Source of the DNA: Pseudeuparius sepicola
Lineage: Eukaryota > Arthropoda > Insecta > Coleoptera > Anthribidae
Reading direction: 5' to 3'
DNA length: 64,000 nt
NCBI GenBank assembly: GCA_963920635.1
Contig: OY987299.1
Span: forward strand, 28,474,901-28,538,900
Shown: piece by piece, positions 34,905-46,169 of the stretch
Layout: every line of letters starts with the position of its first letter
Numbering within the stretch: position 1 is the first letter of the stretch
Made by a program: the position numbers and the translations under genes
Notes under the pieces: model-generated
Databases searched by the model: none
The model's input: the letters and a program-made list of their open reading frames with translations, nothing else
What the model was told of the DNA's origin: nothing

Positions 34905-35065
34905 TCATCCAAATTAAATGCAAAATCGCCAAGAGAATTTCATGACGGATACAGTCAAATGCTTTTGTGTATTCAATCAATATGTCGGCGGTGAGGTAGT
35001 TATCTGCAGTCCTAAGCACGTCATCTATGATAGGTATATTTATGTGTCAAAGCTGTGGTCGCACA
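34905..35065 (-). pseudogene. LINE reverse transcriptase relic
   Basis: The minus strand reads DVLRTADNYLTADILIEYTK then AFDCIRHEILLAILHLIW. This is the RT motif with the first catalytic Asp (..DYTKAFDCINHEILL.. in CR1, Jockey and related LINEs), here with E for the usual first D. No other RT motif is found nearby. A short dead fragment. Confidence 0.6.
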
Positions 35066-35368
35066 ACTATGATGGTCTTTTCGAAATCCGTACTGATGCG
35101 GCACCGTCGCAATGGTAAAGGCCCGCCAGCTGGCGACGCGAAACGTCACTAGGTCATCACAGCATGGTAGCTTTTTGTAGTTGTTTACGTTTACTTGTTT
35201 GACGATTTTCTAGTTTTAAAGAACGTTTGTTGTGTTTATTGTGTGTTAGACTGTGTTTTTTAGTAATATAGGACGTGGAGTTTTATTAATACGGTGGTAA
35301 AACAGCAGTGGTTCAGAATAAAGTGACTAAATTCAATTTTAGTTTATAGGTTTTGGGTTATTTAAATC

Positions 35369-35518
35369 ATGCCGTGGAGGTGTTCCGTTCCCAGCTGCAA
35401 GGGAAACTACAAAGGCGGTCCTAAAGTGTCCGCGTTTTCCTTCCATAAAGACCCCATTTTAAGGGAAAAGTGGGTTAAGGCCATCAAAAGAGATTTTGTT
35501 CCTAGACAGTCTTCCAGG
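35369..35518 (+). CDS. First exon of a THAP-domain protein (partial)
   Basis: Fifty codons from ATG: MPWRCSVPSCKGNYK, VSAFSFHKDPILREKWVKAI and DFVPRQSSR. The first half of a C2CH THAP zinc finger is visible: Cys5 and Cys10, the FSFHKDP segment, and the invariant Trp (EKWVKAI). The exon ends at a good splice donor, CCAGG|GTAAAAG at 35519, in phase 0. In many THAP genes an intron falls here, just before the C-x2-H half. I cannot find a matching second exon (V-C-S-x-H-F) in the next 600 bp, so it may be far downstream, or this may be a remnant of a THAP-containing transposon. The upstream leader (about 35170-35368) is plausible 5' UTR. THAP fingers bind DNA. Confidence 0.6.
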
Positions 35519-35794
35519 GTAAAAGTGGTTTTGGTTTGGACTGTTTGGATAGTTTTATATCTAACAATTTTATATGATTAAACGTAACCACCTTAAAATC
35601 AGGAAGTTTTATGGTTTTATTCATTCGAATTTAGTGGTATCTAGGCACGCAAATAAGAAATAAAATTTTAATTTGTTAGCGCTTTTTATTTTGACACTTA
35701 CTTCTGGGACACCTCCGGAAAAATCATTTCCAACGTTGAGTTGCTGTTCCGTAAGTTCGCAATTCTTTTAGCAACCAAAACTGCATGTAATGTA

Positions 35795-36060
35795 GGGTTT
35801 GTATATTCCGCAATAGTAGGTACTTCCGAGCCAGCCCCGCCTCAAACCTTAATCCGCACACATGACCTGAATCACGTACAGAATTTCTTGCTCCTATTTG
35901 ATTTTATTTTCCTTTGCCGGTGGCAAACGTGCGTTTGCCACAAAGTCACCGGTGACGTCGCAGCCAGAATACATTATTCATCAGCTTGTTAATATACGAG
36001 AAAATATTGGTAAACTCCGGGGAAAGTTGTTGCGCAAACAGTGCGCACCACCTACTAAAT
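35795..36060 (+). repeat. Dispersed repeat family D, copy 2
   Basis: See 32730-32990. Shares TATATTCCG, GCACACATGAC, GCAAACGTGCGTTTGCCACA and GTCACCGG blocks. It lies 0.3 kb after the THAP exon, in what would be its intron. Confidence 0.65.
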
Positions 36061-37568
36061 ATTAGTTGTGGAATACGATAAGGGCTGTTTAGACAAATTT
36101 TCGTAACAAGTTAGTTCTTAAGGCGCTTGAAATTATTCTGGATATACAACCTGGCTCGTTAGTGCCGTTCAAGTGAAGAGAGAATTCAAGATTAGATCGT
36201 TGTACGTACATACAACATACTCGTGGTTCAAAGCATTTATAATGATTTCAATAGATTCAAAGATGTTTGTAGGACTTAGGATAATAGGAAATTGTTCACT
36301 GTATATAGTGTGTTTTACGGAACAGTAGGTATACAACATTATAATATATAGAGCCAACATTTATTTAATATGAGTGAATATGCCACAACCCCCTTTGCCT
36401 CATATTTTTGTCTATTCCTTTACACACAATGATCGCGTAAAAATATCTAGTTTTTGAGAACATTTCTGAACATTTTTCATTAATACAATTTTTCTTTATT
36501 CTCTTCCGTTAAAAGTTATTCTGTAACAACGCATTAAAATATTAATGTTTGTTAATCGTTATTGCCAAGGATGACACAGTATTTTCACTGATTTTGTTTT
36601 TGGAATTATTCTCTTCAAACCGAGTCTTTTGACTTAATAATAATAATAATTCTCACCTCACAGTACTCCAAACTTGCAAGAGAAGCTTGTGCGAGGGAGG
36701 GGTGCAATTACTATTATTTTGTCTTCGGTGCCATTTGCGGCTAGGGCGATAGAACTATAGGATAGCATTCACTCAAGTACTACGGAGAACCCTAGAAAAC
36801 CATAATAATATCTCCAAAAATAAAATCATTGAAAACGTTATGTCACCCCTGGCAATAGCGAATAACAAAAATTAATATTTTAATGTGTTTTTTTAAGAAT
36901 AATCTTTCAACGGTAGAGAAAAAAGAAAAATGGCATTAATGAAAAATAGGAAAATTGTGAAAGATCCCCCCCCCCCCCTTGAAACCACTACTTGTAGTAG
37001 ATACACTTCCTCCAAATATTTGCACATCATTATCATATTTAATTTTAATATTTATATTTAATTTTAGTCTTAGATGTACAAACCAAATTTTTGTTTGTCC
37101 GTTAATTTATATGCATACTTGTCTCGCTTCAGGTGTTTGCAGAAAGAGATTTGATTTGATTTTTCGCTTCGAACTTTACAAGAGGAAAGAAGATATTCTT
37201 ATTTGATATCGGAATTATGTATAAATTAAACGAAAAGCGGAGTTCTAACAAGAATAAAATGGAACCGTACCAATACTCTTATCGAGAACTCATACTAACG
37301 GTTTTCCCATTAAACATTATAGGTAACTTTATTCCCGAACGGACTGTGTAATTTTCGAAGACCTTGTATATGAGATGTTGCTATCTTGTTTCTACAAGAA
37401 AATAACTATTTTGAGAAATTGGACATAAATAAAGCTCACTATTTTCATGGAGACCCCTAAATTAAAAGTTAGGTCTACTATAGAAGGACAAATCAGGCAG
37501 TTCAAATTCCGGTTAAGCAATCATTTAGAGGAGGGTGCTTCATGGATTTAACATTTACCTATATATAC
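36061..37568. other. No gene; (TAA)n-linked repeat at 36642-36740
   Basis: AT-rich. (TAA)n followed by TTCTCACCTCACAGTACTCC and AAACTTGCAAG belongs to the same small family as 5916-6000. A C-run lies at 36966-36978. Confidence 0.4.
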
Positions 37569-37742
37569 AGTAAGAAGGTTGCCTCTTCTTGAGAGAGGGA
37601 GCATTTTGGATGGCAATACTAACAATATCTAATATTGTTGGCAAGGAAGTCATACGGGGAACGCCCACCACATCATTTGACCGCATTCCTGTGACGTTGG
37701 CATTGCTCTATGTCTCCACGATAGTAGGTAACCTTCTTAAAT
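37569..37742. mobile_element. 174-bp inverted-repeat element
   Basis: Ends TAAGAAGGTTGCC and GGTAACCTTCTTA. Contains a perfect internal hairpin AACAATAT/ATATTGTT. The arms are short and diverged. Confidence 0.5.
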
Positions 37743-37849
37743 TTACGTGTCTTAGTTTATTATAATATAAATAATAACTATTTTGCCATCGTTCACGTTG
37801 TGTCAAACAATTTCCAACGCTGGGTACAAAAAAACAACGGCCCGGCCCG

Positions 37850-38160
37850 TCCACGTAACTCCGTCAATAATGTATGTGCTGTGCGCGTTATTTTTCGAAC
37901 AACCAAAACACGCGCATAAAAAGTAGGAAACCTTTACGCTGGCGTCCATATTTCAGCCGCAGCTGAGCGGCCAGACGCCGGAGCGCCATCGTTCCGGCCA
38001 TTTTTACTGGGACAGAAGCGAGATATATTTTTATTTCCCCCGTAATAAATTCGACCGGCGGCGTCAATAACTTACTTTGCAAATTCGCCCGTAATGCCCG
38101 GCTATCGGCTCTTAAATAAACACGCGGGCACGGATCTGCCGAATCATGCGGCCCTATTCC
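37850..38160. other. GC-rich patch, no recognised gene
   Basis: High GC with frames on both strands and no domain. Followed at about 38163 by CAGTGGCGTAGGG, a hAT-like terminus without a partner. Confidence 0.3.
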
Positions 38161-38660
38161 TCAGTGGCGTAGGGAGAAATATTACACGTTTTCGCACATG
38201 AACAAATGCAAAAAAAAATCAAACAAAATTTTCTGTAGGAAACAATTCCGTCGCTGCCTCAATTGGTAAGTACGCAGGTCTCTCGAACTAGAGTAAAAAC
38301 TTAACTATAGCAGCATAACTAGGCTATATTTTCTGTGTTACCACAATAGGCGCCGTAAAACTGCCGATGGTAGCGGCTGTATGCAGCTTGTCGCGAACGA
38401 CAGTGACGTATCATCCGACCTAGCCATCTTATGGCTAGCTATATCTGTTTCTATTTGGCATTTATTCACAGCGATTTTATGATTGGTACATGCATGTTTC
38501 TATATAGAATGTTCGTGCAGTCATTGAAATTTCATCATATTCAGTATACGTATACTTCTGTCCTAATGGCACAGTAAAGCTTAATATTGCCAACAATTTG
38601 CGAACAATGACCAAACTTGCCTCAATTCCTCCCCCATTCCAAGTTTAATTAATCCCAAAA
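38161..38660. other. No recognised feature
   Basis: AT-rich, apart from the hAT-like terminus at its left edge. No frame or repeat recognised. Confidence 0.4.
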
Positions 38661-38664
38661 CCCG

Positions 38665-38900
38665 TCGCAACTGTTTACCCGAACGGCTAGCCTAGCTCGT
38701 CTCTGTTTATTTTCCTTTTATTAGACCTACAGATGCGATATAAAAGAGAACCAGCGAGTTTTATACGCCACCGCCGCATTGAATAATGTCCGGTTATCTA
38801 TGGGCCGTTTATTCTAAACGTCTCCGTCACAATGCGAGCGCTTCTTTTTATTAAACCGCGCTGCGCGGTGCAGAGTTCTCAGAAAACAGCGGAAATATCT
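38665..38900 (+). repeat. Dispersed repeat family E, copy 1
   Basis: Matches 45130-45365 in the same orientation: GTCGCAACTGTTTAC, TGTTTATTTTCCTTTTATT, GGCCGTTTATTCTAAACGTC and TCCGTCACAATGCGAGCGCT. The spacing is mostly kept. Moderately GC-rich, non-coding. Confidence 0.8.
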
Positions 38901-40251
38901 CCAGACCTACCTCTGATAATGATCGTTTCCACGTCTGATAATGATAGTTCCTAACCCTGAAAAAATTGGCTAGTAAATCCGAAGAGTCCGCAGCGCAAAG
39001 TAGTGTGCGATTTTTTTATTTGACAATATAATATAGGTTTTTTGTTAATAACTTATTTAATAAGGGTTTTTATAGAATTTAGGTAAGACCATTGGAAAGA
39101 GCAGGCAATTTCTCAAAAAAATGTATTTAGGTATTTTTTGTAAAATAATTAAGTAATGAATGATAATTTTTTTAAGATCATACGTTTTCATGCTTCCTCG
39201 TATTTAAGAGACAGCCGAAATTGAGAGCGGCGCGTGGAGCGCAAGACAGTTAAACAATAATAACTTTTTACACACACAACTAATTCATATGCAACAAAGT
39301 TTATTGGAAAGTGACACCGTAAAGCAATTAAAAAAATCTTGTAAAGTTGACATTGATCAAAATTTCATGCATTTTCACAATAATTGACGTTACATGGTCA
39401 ATTTGTAATATTTTTGAGCAATATTACAGAATGTTTCTACCAAATGTATGTAGTTTTAAATGAGCAATATAAGATTACGATAGCAAACCTCGTTTGTTTT
39501 TATTTTCACTTTGAACATAGAGATTTTTCATAAATTCTTGCTATCGTATATTTAATATTTACTTCAAACGCTCATAATATCCGCATAAAATTAGATAATG
39601 AAACTCAATAGGTGACTTTTTTGAAGCTTAAAACGTTTTCTTTTTGATAGAATAAGTTATTTTAATGTATTTCTCTTTTTTCTCCTCTATTTTTGCAGTA
39701 AACCGCGTTATAATTAATGTCCCAAAACGCAGAACTCAATTTTTATTATTTTTAAATCCAAGAATCAAGCTGAAGGAGGTTTCTTACTGGGATGAGACAA
39801 ATCCTAAGTGAAAGTACATGTTTTAAACTTCCGATTTCCTAGTCAAAAGATTTTTTCTACTGTAACGAGGTTACCACGCTGTTCTTCTTTCTTCATCAAT
39901 GACAGTCTTTAACAAAGTTGGCTCGCTTTTCTCCCCGATTTTCCGCCTACATCTCACCGCGAAGTCCTAGTCCTCTATCGTCGCATCGCGTCATCGCTAC
40001 GTCCTCCCGAGCTGCCGACCGAGGGCACCACGCACGCATCTAATCGGCGGCCGCTAGTTCAGATGTGTCCGCCCGGGCCGCCGATAGATGGCGCTGGGAG
40101 CCGGTATCTCACCGCCGGGTCCCAGTCCTCTGGTAATAAAACAGTGGCCGTTTATTCCATCAGGTGTCTTCGTCTGGTTATACCAAATGAGTAAGCAGAC
40201 TAGATATATATATCGCTGTGCTTAGAAACTGCCGATTCTGTTCTCTGTTGA
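38901..40251. other. No recognised gene
   Basis: AT-rich to about 39940, then a GC-rich patch (39960-40140). No repeat or frame with a known motif. Confidence 0.4.
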
Positions 40252-40437
40252 TTGAATAGTGCCAGGAGCGTCTGCTGGTGCTATTCAAAGACCAAAAACC
40301 GAACCGTAGAACCAAGCAATAACATTTGCTGATACAACCGTGGGATATTGCCAGGAGATAATGCTGGAAATTATCCTAAGACCGGAAAGACAGCACCGTG
40401 GAATGGAATAGTGCCGGGAGTTGATGCCGGACCTATT
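40252..40437. repeat. Second hairpin array: three units, shared loop, differing stems
   Basis: Unit 1 TTGAATAG/CTATTCAA (40252, 40281) around TGCCAGGAGCGTCTGCTGGTG. Unit 2 GGATATT/AATTATCC (40343, 40369; one bulge) around GCCAGGAGATAATGCTGG. Unit 3 AATAG/CTATT (40407, 40433) around TGCCGGGAGTTGATGCCGGAC. The inner pairs also change together: CCAG/CTGG in units 1 and 2, CCGG/CCGG in unit 3. Linkers share AAGACC and ACCGT. Confidence 0.7.
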
Positions 40438-41165
40438 ATATCCCGGGACGACTGACCGTCTAGGCCATTTAGAAAATTCTGTAACTGCCACCGGTGCCGT
40501 TTCGCTTACGTGCCACGCTCGTTCTCTACCGCTTGCCCTGCCTGTTTGCTACATTTGATAGCTCCTAAGTGTACCTAGGGTTTCTAAATACTAATATCCT
40601 CTGTACTCTTTCAGAAACGACGGGGCCGGAGCTGAGGAAGAAGACCAATTTAATTTTCTTTGTAAATAATCAATTTTAGTTTATTTTATTGTTTAGGGTA
40701 ATCAATATACGGGGTATTTATTAATTGGTGCTTAATTTCATCCCCTGCACACTTCCCTGGCTCAACCATCTCTGGACCTAAAAGAAAAACCACTCCTGGC
40801 GCCCGGGCAAAACGCCAAAAGAGGCTAAACAACATCTCTAAAGCCCAAAGTACCTTACACTACATAATTTCCGCTCGTGATTATCAGCTTTTGGAAAAAA
40901 AACTCTCTTCATGTGTTCTCAGCTTTCATACAATAATACGAATTCAATAATAAATATAATAATTTCCACTTTCTTTCTCGTAAATACTTCATACATGTTT
41001 GTATATTACTATAGTCCCCATTTTCGATCCACGGAGAACATGCGTTTGGATGTGTGTATGTATGCGTGTGTGTTTGTGAGGCGTGTTAGTCGGCAGGTAG
41101 TCGGCAGATGTCATTCTGTTCCCTTGGAGCACAGCTTGTATTGACGTGGGGACGAATGGCACAGC
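40438..41165. other. No gene; possible LTR primer-binding-site-like motif
   Basis: TGGCGCCCGG at 40797-40806 resembles a retroelement primer-binding site. I see no second LTR, gag or pol. The rest is AT-rich with (TG)-rich sequence near 41050. Confidence 0.25.
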
Positions 41166-41185
41166 TTAAATATATATATATATAT

Positions 41186-41231
<46 letters not shown>

Positions 41232-41243
41232 TACATCCTTATA

Positions 41244-41324
<81 letters not shown>

Positions 41325-41359
41325 CATCCTTATATATATATATATATACATATATATAC

Positions 41360-41411
<52 letters not shown>
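41166..41411. repeat. (TA)n microsatellite with embedded satellite fragments
   Basis: About 245 bp of TA repeats with occasional CA/GA. Twice it contains TTACATCCTTATA, which is the end of the adjoining 326-bp satellite unit. Confidence 0.95.
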
Positions 41412-41414
<3 letters not shown>

Positions 41415-42859
41415 AAAAGGTGATAATGGGCAAACACTCAAAGTTAACAAAAAGAAAAAACTAGTAACCGCATACACGTGTTTCATGCTATTTGGCAATC
41501 ATCAGTACGGTGTAACATTAACCAAATCAAAAGATAGGCATGATTTGGGAAGCAACAAATGAAGTCCAGGCAGGAGCCAACAGCACATTTGCAGCTTCAG
41601 TCAGCACATCCCCTATTTTGGGGCTTGTACTAACATCGCCACGGAGGCTGCTAAAGCGACCTGCGTGGAAATCTTCATAACCCAAGATACAATGACAATA
41701 AGGATGTAAGATTAGCGAGTGTAAATGTAACAATTACAAGAAAAGGTGATAATGGGCAAACACTCAAAGTTAACAAAAAGAAAAAACTAGTAACCGCATA
41801 CACGTGTTTCATGCTATTTGGCAATCATCAGTACGGTGTAACATTAACCAAATCAAAAGATAGGCATGATTTGGGAAGCAACAAATGAAGTCCAGGCAGG
41901 AGCCAACAGCACATTTGCAGCTTCAGTCAGCACATCCCCTATTTTGGGGCTTGTACTAACATCGCCACGGAGGCTGCTAAAGCGACCTGCGTGGAAATCT
42001 TCATAACCCAAGATACAATGACAATAAGGATGTAAGATTAGCGAGTGTAAATGTAACAATTACAAGAAAAGGTGATAATGGGCAAACACTCAAAGTTAAC
42101 AAAAAGAAAAAACTAGTAACCGCATACACGTGTTTCATGCTATTTATTTATACTATTTATTATTATTTATTATGTAATTGTTACATTTACACTCGCTAAT
42201 CTTACATCCTTATTGTCATTGTATCTTGGGTTATGAAGATTTCCACGCAGGTCGCTTTAGCAGCCTCCGTGGCGATGTTAGTACAAGCCCCAAAATAGGG
42301 GATGTGCTGACTGAAGCTGCAAATGTGCTGTTGGCTCCTGCCTGGACTTCATTTGTTGCTTCCCAAATCATGCCTATCTTTTGATTTGGTTAATGTTACA
42401 CCGTACTGATGATTGCCAAATAGCATGAAACACGTGTATGCGGTTACTAGTTTTTTCTTTTTGTTAACTTTGAGTGTTTGCCCATTATCACCTTTTCTTG
42501 TAATTGTTACATTTACACTCGCTAATCTTACATCCTTATTGTCATTGTATCTTGGGTTATGAAGATTTCCACGCAGGTCGCTTTAGCAGCCTCCGTGGCG
42601 ATGTTAGTACAAGCCCCAAAATAGGGGATGTGCTGACTGAAGCTGCAAATGTGCTGTTGGCTCCTGCCTGGACTTCATTTGTTGCTTCCCAAATCATGCC
42701 TATCTTTTGATTTGGTTAATGTTACACCGTACTGATGATTGCCAAATAGCATGAAACACGTGTATGCGGTTACTAGTTTTTTCTTTTTGTTAACTTTGAG
42801 TGTTTGCCCATTATCACCTTTTCTTGTAATTGTTACATTTACACTCGCTAATCTTACAT

Positions 42860-42865
<6 letters not shown>
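41412..42865. repeat. 326-bp satellite arranged as a head-to-head palindrome
   Basis: Units start at 41412, 41738 and 42064 (the last partial, to 42145). After a 28-bp AT spacer, inverted units start at 42174, 42500 and 42826 (partial). The units are essentially identical. Each contains a 68-codon frame (MLHLHSLILHPYC..) seen four times, but no codon-specific conservation can be judged because the units are identical. I recognise no protein. Confidence 0.95.

Positions 42866-42915
<50 letters not shown>
42866..42915. repeat. (TA)n microsatellite, right flank of the satellite
   Basis: About 50 bp of TA follow TTACATCCT, mirroring the left flank. Confidence 0.95.
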
Positions 42916-42917
<2 letters not shown>

Positions 42918-42936
42918 TCCCCGAAAATCCAAGCTA

Positions 42937-44830
42937 TATACAGGGTGTTTTATTAAGGGTGAAGAGGTACCATATCTCAGGAATTAATAGTCCTGGAGCT
43001 TTGGGGAAAAATCTTCTTAAGTAATATGGTCACAAAAAATCGCTGGAAATTATATTTAAGTTTGTAGGTCGGCCGCTAGGGTGCGTATTCGCAACAGTAA
43101 ATTTGAAAAATGAGTTTTCTGAACAATTTTCGTTACGGATTTTTTGCTCTTGCTCTCCAAATAGAGGTAAGACGGGCGGATAAACATTGACATGAAAAAA
43201 TGCTGCTAACTCCGGTTTGGTTTAACCGAATTGGTTGAATTTGGGCTTGTTGAAGAGAGATTTCCTTCTTCTATCAAATGATTGTCGAGTAAGATCATTT
43301 CGAATTTCGTGGTCACCGCTAGAGGGCGCAATTCGAAAAATTTCCTTTTTATTACAATTTTCTCCGAAATTTTAAATTCAATGACATTTATTCTGTTATA
43401 ATCGAACAGTAGATTACATTTACAACAAAACATACTTTGGTATTTTGATATCTTCATTAGTTTCGGAGTTATCGCCAAAAGAATAAATATTAACATGTTA
43501 CTTGAAAGAAGCAGGTAGGTATTTGTTTTCAAAGATTTTCGTGGTCAAGCATGCCATGAAATACATAAATAAAAATCTGCTTGAGCTTTTCGTAAATAGC
43601 TAGATTTTAACTTTTTATTCCCTTAAACGTATTTCTAATTTACTTACCTTACCTGTCGTATTGATGAGATTATCTCGGAAAAAAATTAAAATTCGATTAT
43701 TCTTGCATTCAACTTCATTTTTACTAGGCGTCATTTTATTTTCCATTTTTTTTTACTTCATATTCATAATCAGCATCCCAAAAAACATAAAAATATACAT
43801 TTTCATTCTACAATTAATTGTAGACGATTTTTGAGAAATTTCGGTGAAAGATCGATTTTTTTATTTTTTTTATTTTTAAAATAAAAAGCGCACTTTTTCA
43901 ACCTGCGGACTTTTAAATTAAAGTATGTTTGAAGGTGTTTCAAAAGGTTTTATTCAAATCCATGTCTTCCCTAATTAATTCCTAATTAACATTATTTTTC
44001 GTCTACCTTGACTCCACTATAGATTCTTCTTATGATTTGAGGCAATAATTTGAAAGTATGTAGGTACCTTTGAATAAAGAACCCCAGGAAGGACTAAATT
44101 TGGGTTTAAGGCTCAATGTACAGCACGTAGGTATGTGGTGACTCAACATTTTGACCCATAAAATGGCTTTTTTTTAAATTGTCATTTATCGTGAAATCAG
44201 TACCTACAATACAGGCAAACAATTATTATAAGGCACGTTTATGTCTTTAAGTTTAAGAATCCTTGATAATACAGCAATTCTAACTTTAAATTTCCAATTA
44301 TGAAGAAGTAGCTACCTACACAAACGCCTATGCGACTTTGGTGCATGGCCTCAAAAGTTAATTTAAATTACAAAATTACTTATAGAACATTTTAGTTTCG
44401 GCGGTCAGGGAAGTGCCACAGGATTATTATCACCGTGTTAGATATCAAAATATTGTGTCAAAACTTGGTTAATACTCAGGGCGATTTCTGTTTCACGTAT
44501 TTTATAATACATATAGTACTTTGACTTCTTCCTGGGATTTTTTTATTCAAAGGTACGAAAAATAGGTGCCTACAGACTTAATTTATATTTAAATACAATC
44601 CTGATAACATCATTATTGAAAACATTGTCTAAAACAGGCCTAATACACATGTCAAATGATAGAAAATTAAAAAGATACCGTCCCTATGCGTGAAAAATCA
44701 ACAGATCATTATAATGATATAGAAAGAATTACATTGACAGCTGATTTTTTGTTTTTGACATACAGCTGGAGGTCTGACGACACACATGAATCAATTCCCC
44801 ATAATATATCCATACTTCTCAGTATAACTA
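42937..44830. other. Left end of a mariner-like element, then no recognised feature
   Basis: TATACAGGGTGTTTTATTAA at about 42937 is a typical element start. No matching right end is found. The following 600 bp (CCGCTAGAGGGCGCAATTCG; TTTCGGAG) resemble the arm style of the element at 24728. No coding region to 44830. Confidence 0.45.
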
Positions 44831-45058
44831 AATAGCCCAATGTGAAATTATGCTGATACTTATTGTGTTGACTGACGTATTAATAAAGACTGCTCACGGC
44901 TGTCATATTTGACAGTTCTCTGGCTCACCATGCGCTTCCCGGAGACAAAATACAATGCAAAATACATTGTTGACCATAGGCGCCATCTACTTTTCAGAAT
45001 ATGAAGATATAGCCGTGAGAAGTCTTATTAATACGTCAGTAAACGCTTATTGGGCTTA
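44831..45058. mobile_element. 228-bp inverted-repeat element
   Basis: AATAGCCCAA..TGACTGACGTATTAATAA..CTCACGGCT pairs with AGCCGTGAG..TTATTAATACGTCAGT..TTGGGCTTAT. Non-coding. Confidence 0.7.
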
Positions 45059-45129
45059 TAATAGACAACAACAAATTTCGACCCATCGTTCTGCATTTTC
45101 CGTGTTCGTTACCCAGTCCAATTAATCCG

Positions 45130-45365
45130 GCAGAGAGTCGCAACTGTTTACACGAACAACCGCCCTAGCCCATCCCTGTTTATTTTCCTTTTATTGGACC
45201 TACACATGTGATATAAAAGAGGGCCCTGGCCCGGGAGCTTCATTCGTCGTCGCCGCATTGAAAAATGTCCCGTTATCGGGGCCGTTTATTCTAAACGTCT
45301 CCGTCACAATGCGAGCGCTCCTTTTCCTTTTTATTAAACCGCATTGCGGGGGCCAGTCTCTCGGA
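45130..45365 (+). repeat. Dispersed repeat family E, copy 2
   Basis: Partner of 38665-38900. The AAACGTCTCCGTCACAATGC block and those around it are the best conserved. Confidence 0.8.
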
Positions 45366-46132
45366 AGATAGTGGAATACCAAAGACGGAGAAACTCGTCC
45401 GGCAATGATAGTTTCTAGGACTGAGAGTTCGTCAGACTCTTTGGAACCGTACTGACATCGATACAGGATGATTTCTTAGGTCTACCATCGCGATTTTCTC
45501 GCTTATTTTGAGCTCCACAAAAAAAAAAAGTAAGAAACAAAAACGAGACAATTTTGAATAGCTTGGGAAATTGGGCAAAATTATTAGTAGCGTAGCATGT
45601 TTCTTGTAAGAGATAAAAGAAAACTTTTTATACAGGGTGAGTTTTTTCGATGCCCATTATGGGGATCTCGGAAACTGGCAGAGCTAGAACATAGGTTAAA
45701 TGGGGAAAGAATTGCAGTTTTGAATGCTCAATCTAATGCCCCTTTTGGATTTTAAAAAAGTTCATGGCTCACTAGATATTCTGAAAAGAGTGATTTTTTT
45801 GCTATTTCATCAGGTCTTTGTAGCTCCGTTATTTCTGATTATACAGAAAAACTGTAGAGACAAAAATTGTAGATAATTTTGGACTTAATAAGATAATCTT
45901 ATCCAATTTTTTTTGTTGTTTGTGACTTTTGAGATATGACATAAACTTGTGTTTTTTTATGTAAATCATAGTTGGCTGTGGCCTTATTAAATCGGACATT
46001 TTTTGAGCTTTCCAAAGATATAATATTCGGCATAGTTATTATAAAAAATAAAAGAGCTATGGCTAATTTTCTGTTTTTTTTTTAATTTTCACATAGTCAG
46101 CTATGGAATATTTTCATAATTATGTTCTATTT

Positions 46133-46133
<1 letters not shown>

Positions 46134-46167
<34 letters not shown>
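46134..46167. repeat. (TAA)n target of the Dong-type LINE, left side
   Basis: About eleven TAA units directly before the LINE sequence. Matching (TAA)n resumes at 48709-48725 after its 3' end. Confidence 0.9.

Positions 46168-46169
<2 letters not shown>

Noticed and set aside
40797..40806. LTR retrotransposon start (TGGCGCCC primer-binding-like motif)
   Set aside because: Ten bases only; no paired LTRs, polypurine tract, gag or pol found nearby.
41108..41433. Long YIYIYI-type frames
   Set aside because: Translation of a (TA)n microsatellite.
41527..42710. 68-codon frame present four times (MLHLHSLILHPYC..)
   Set aside because: Satellite units are identical at DNA level, so conservation of the frame is no evidence for coding. 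No known domain.
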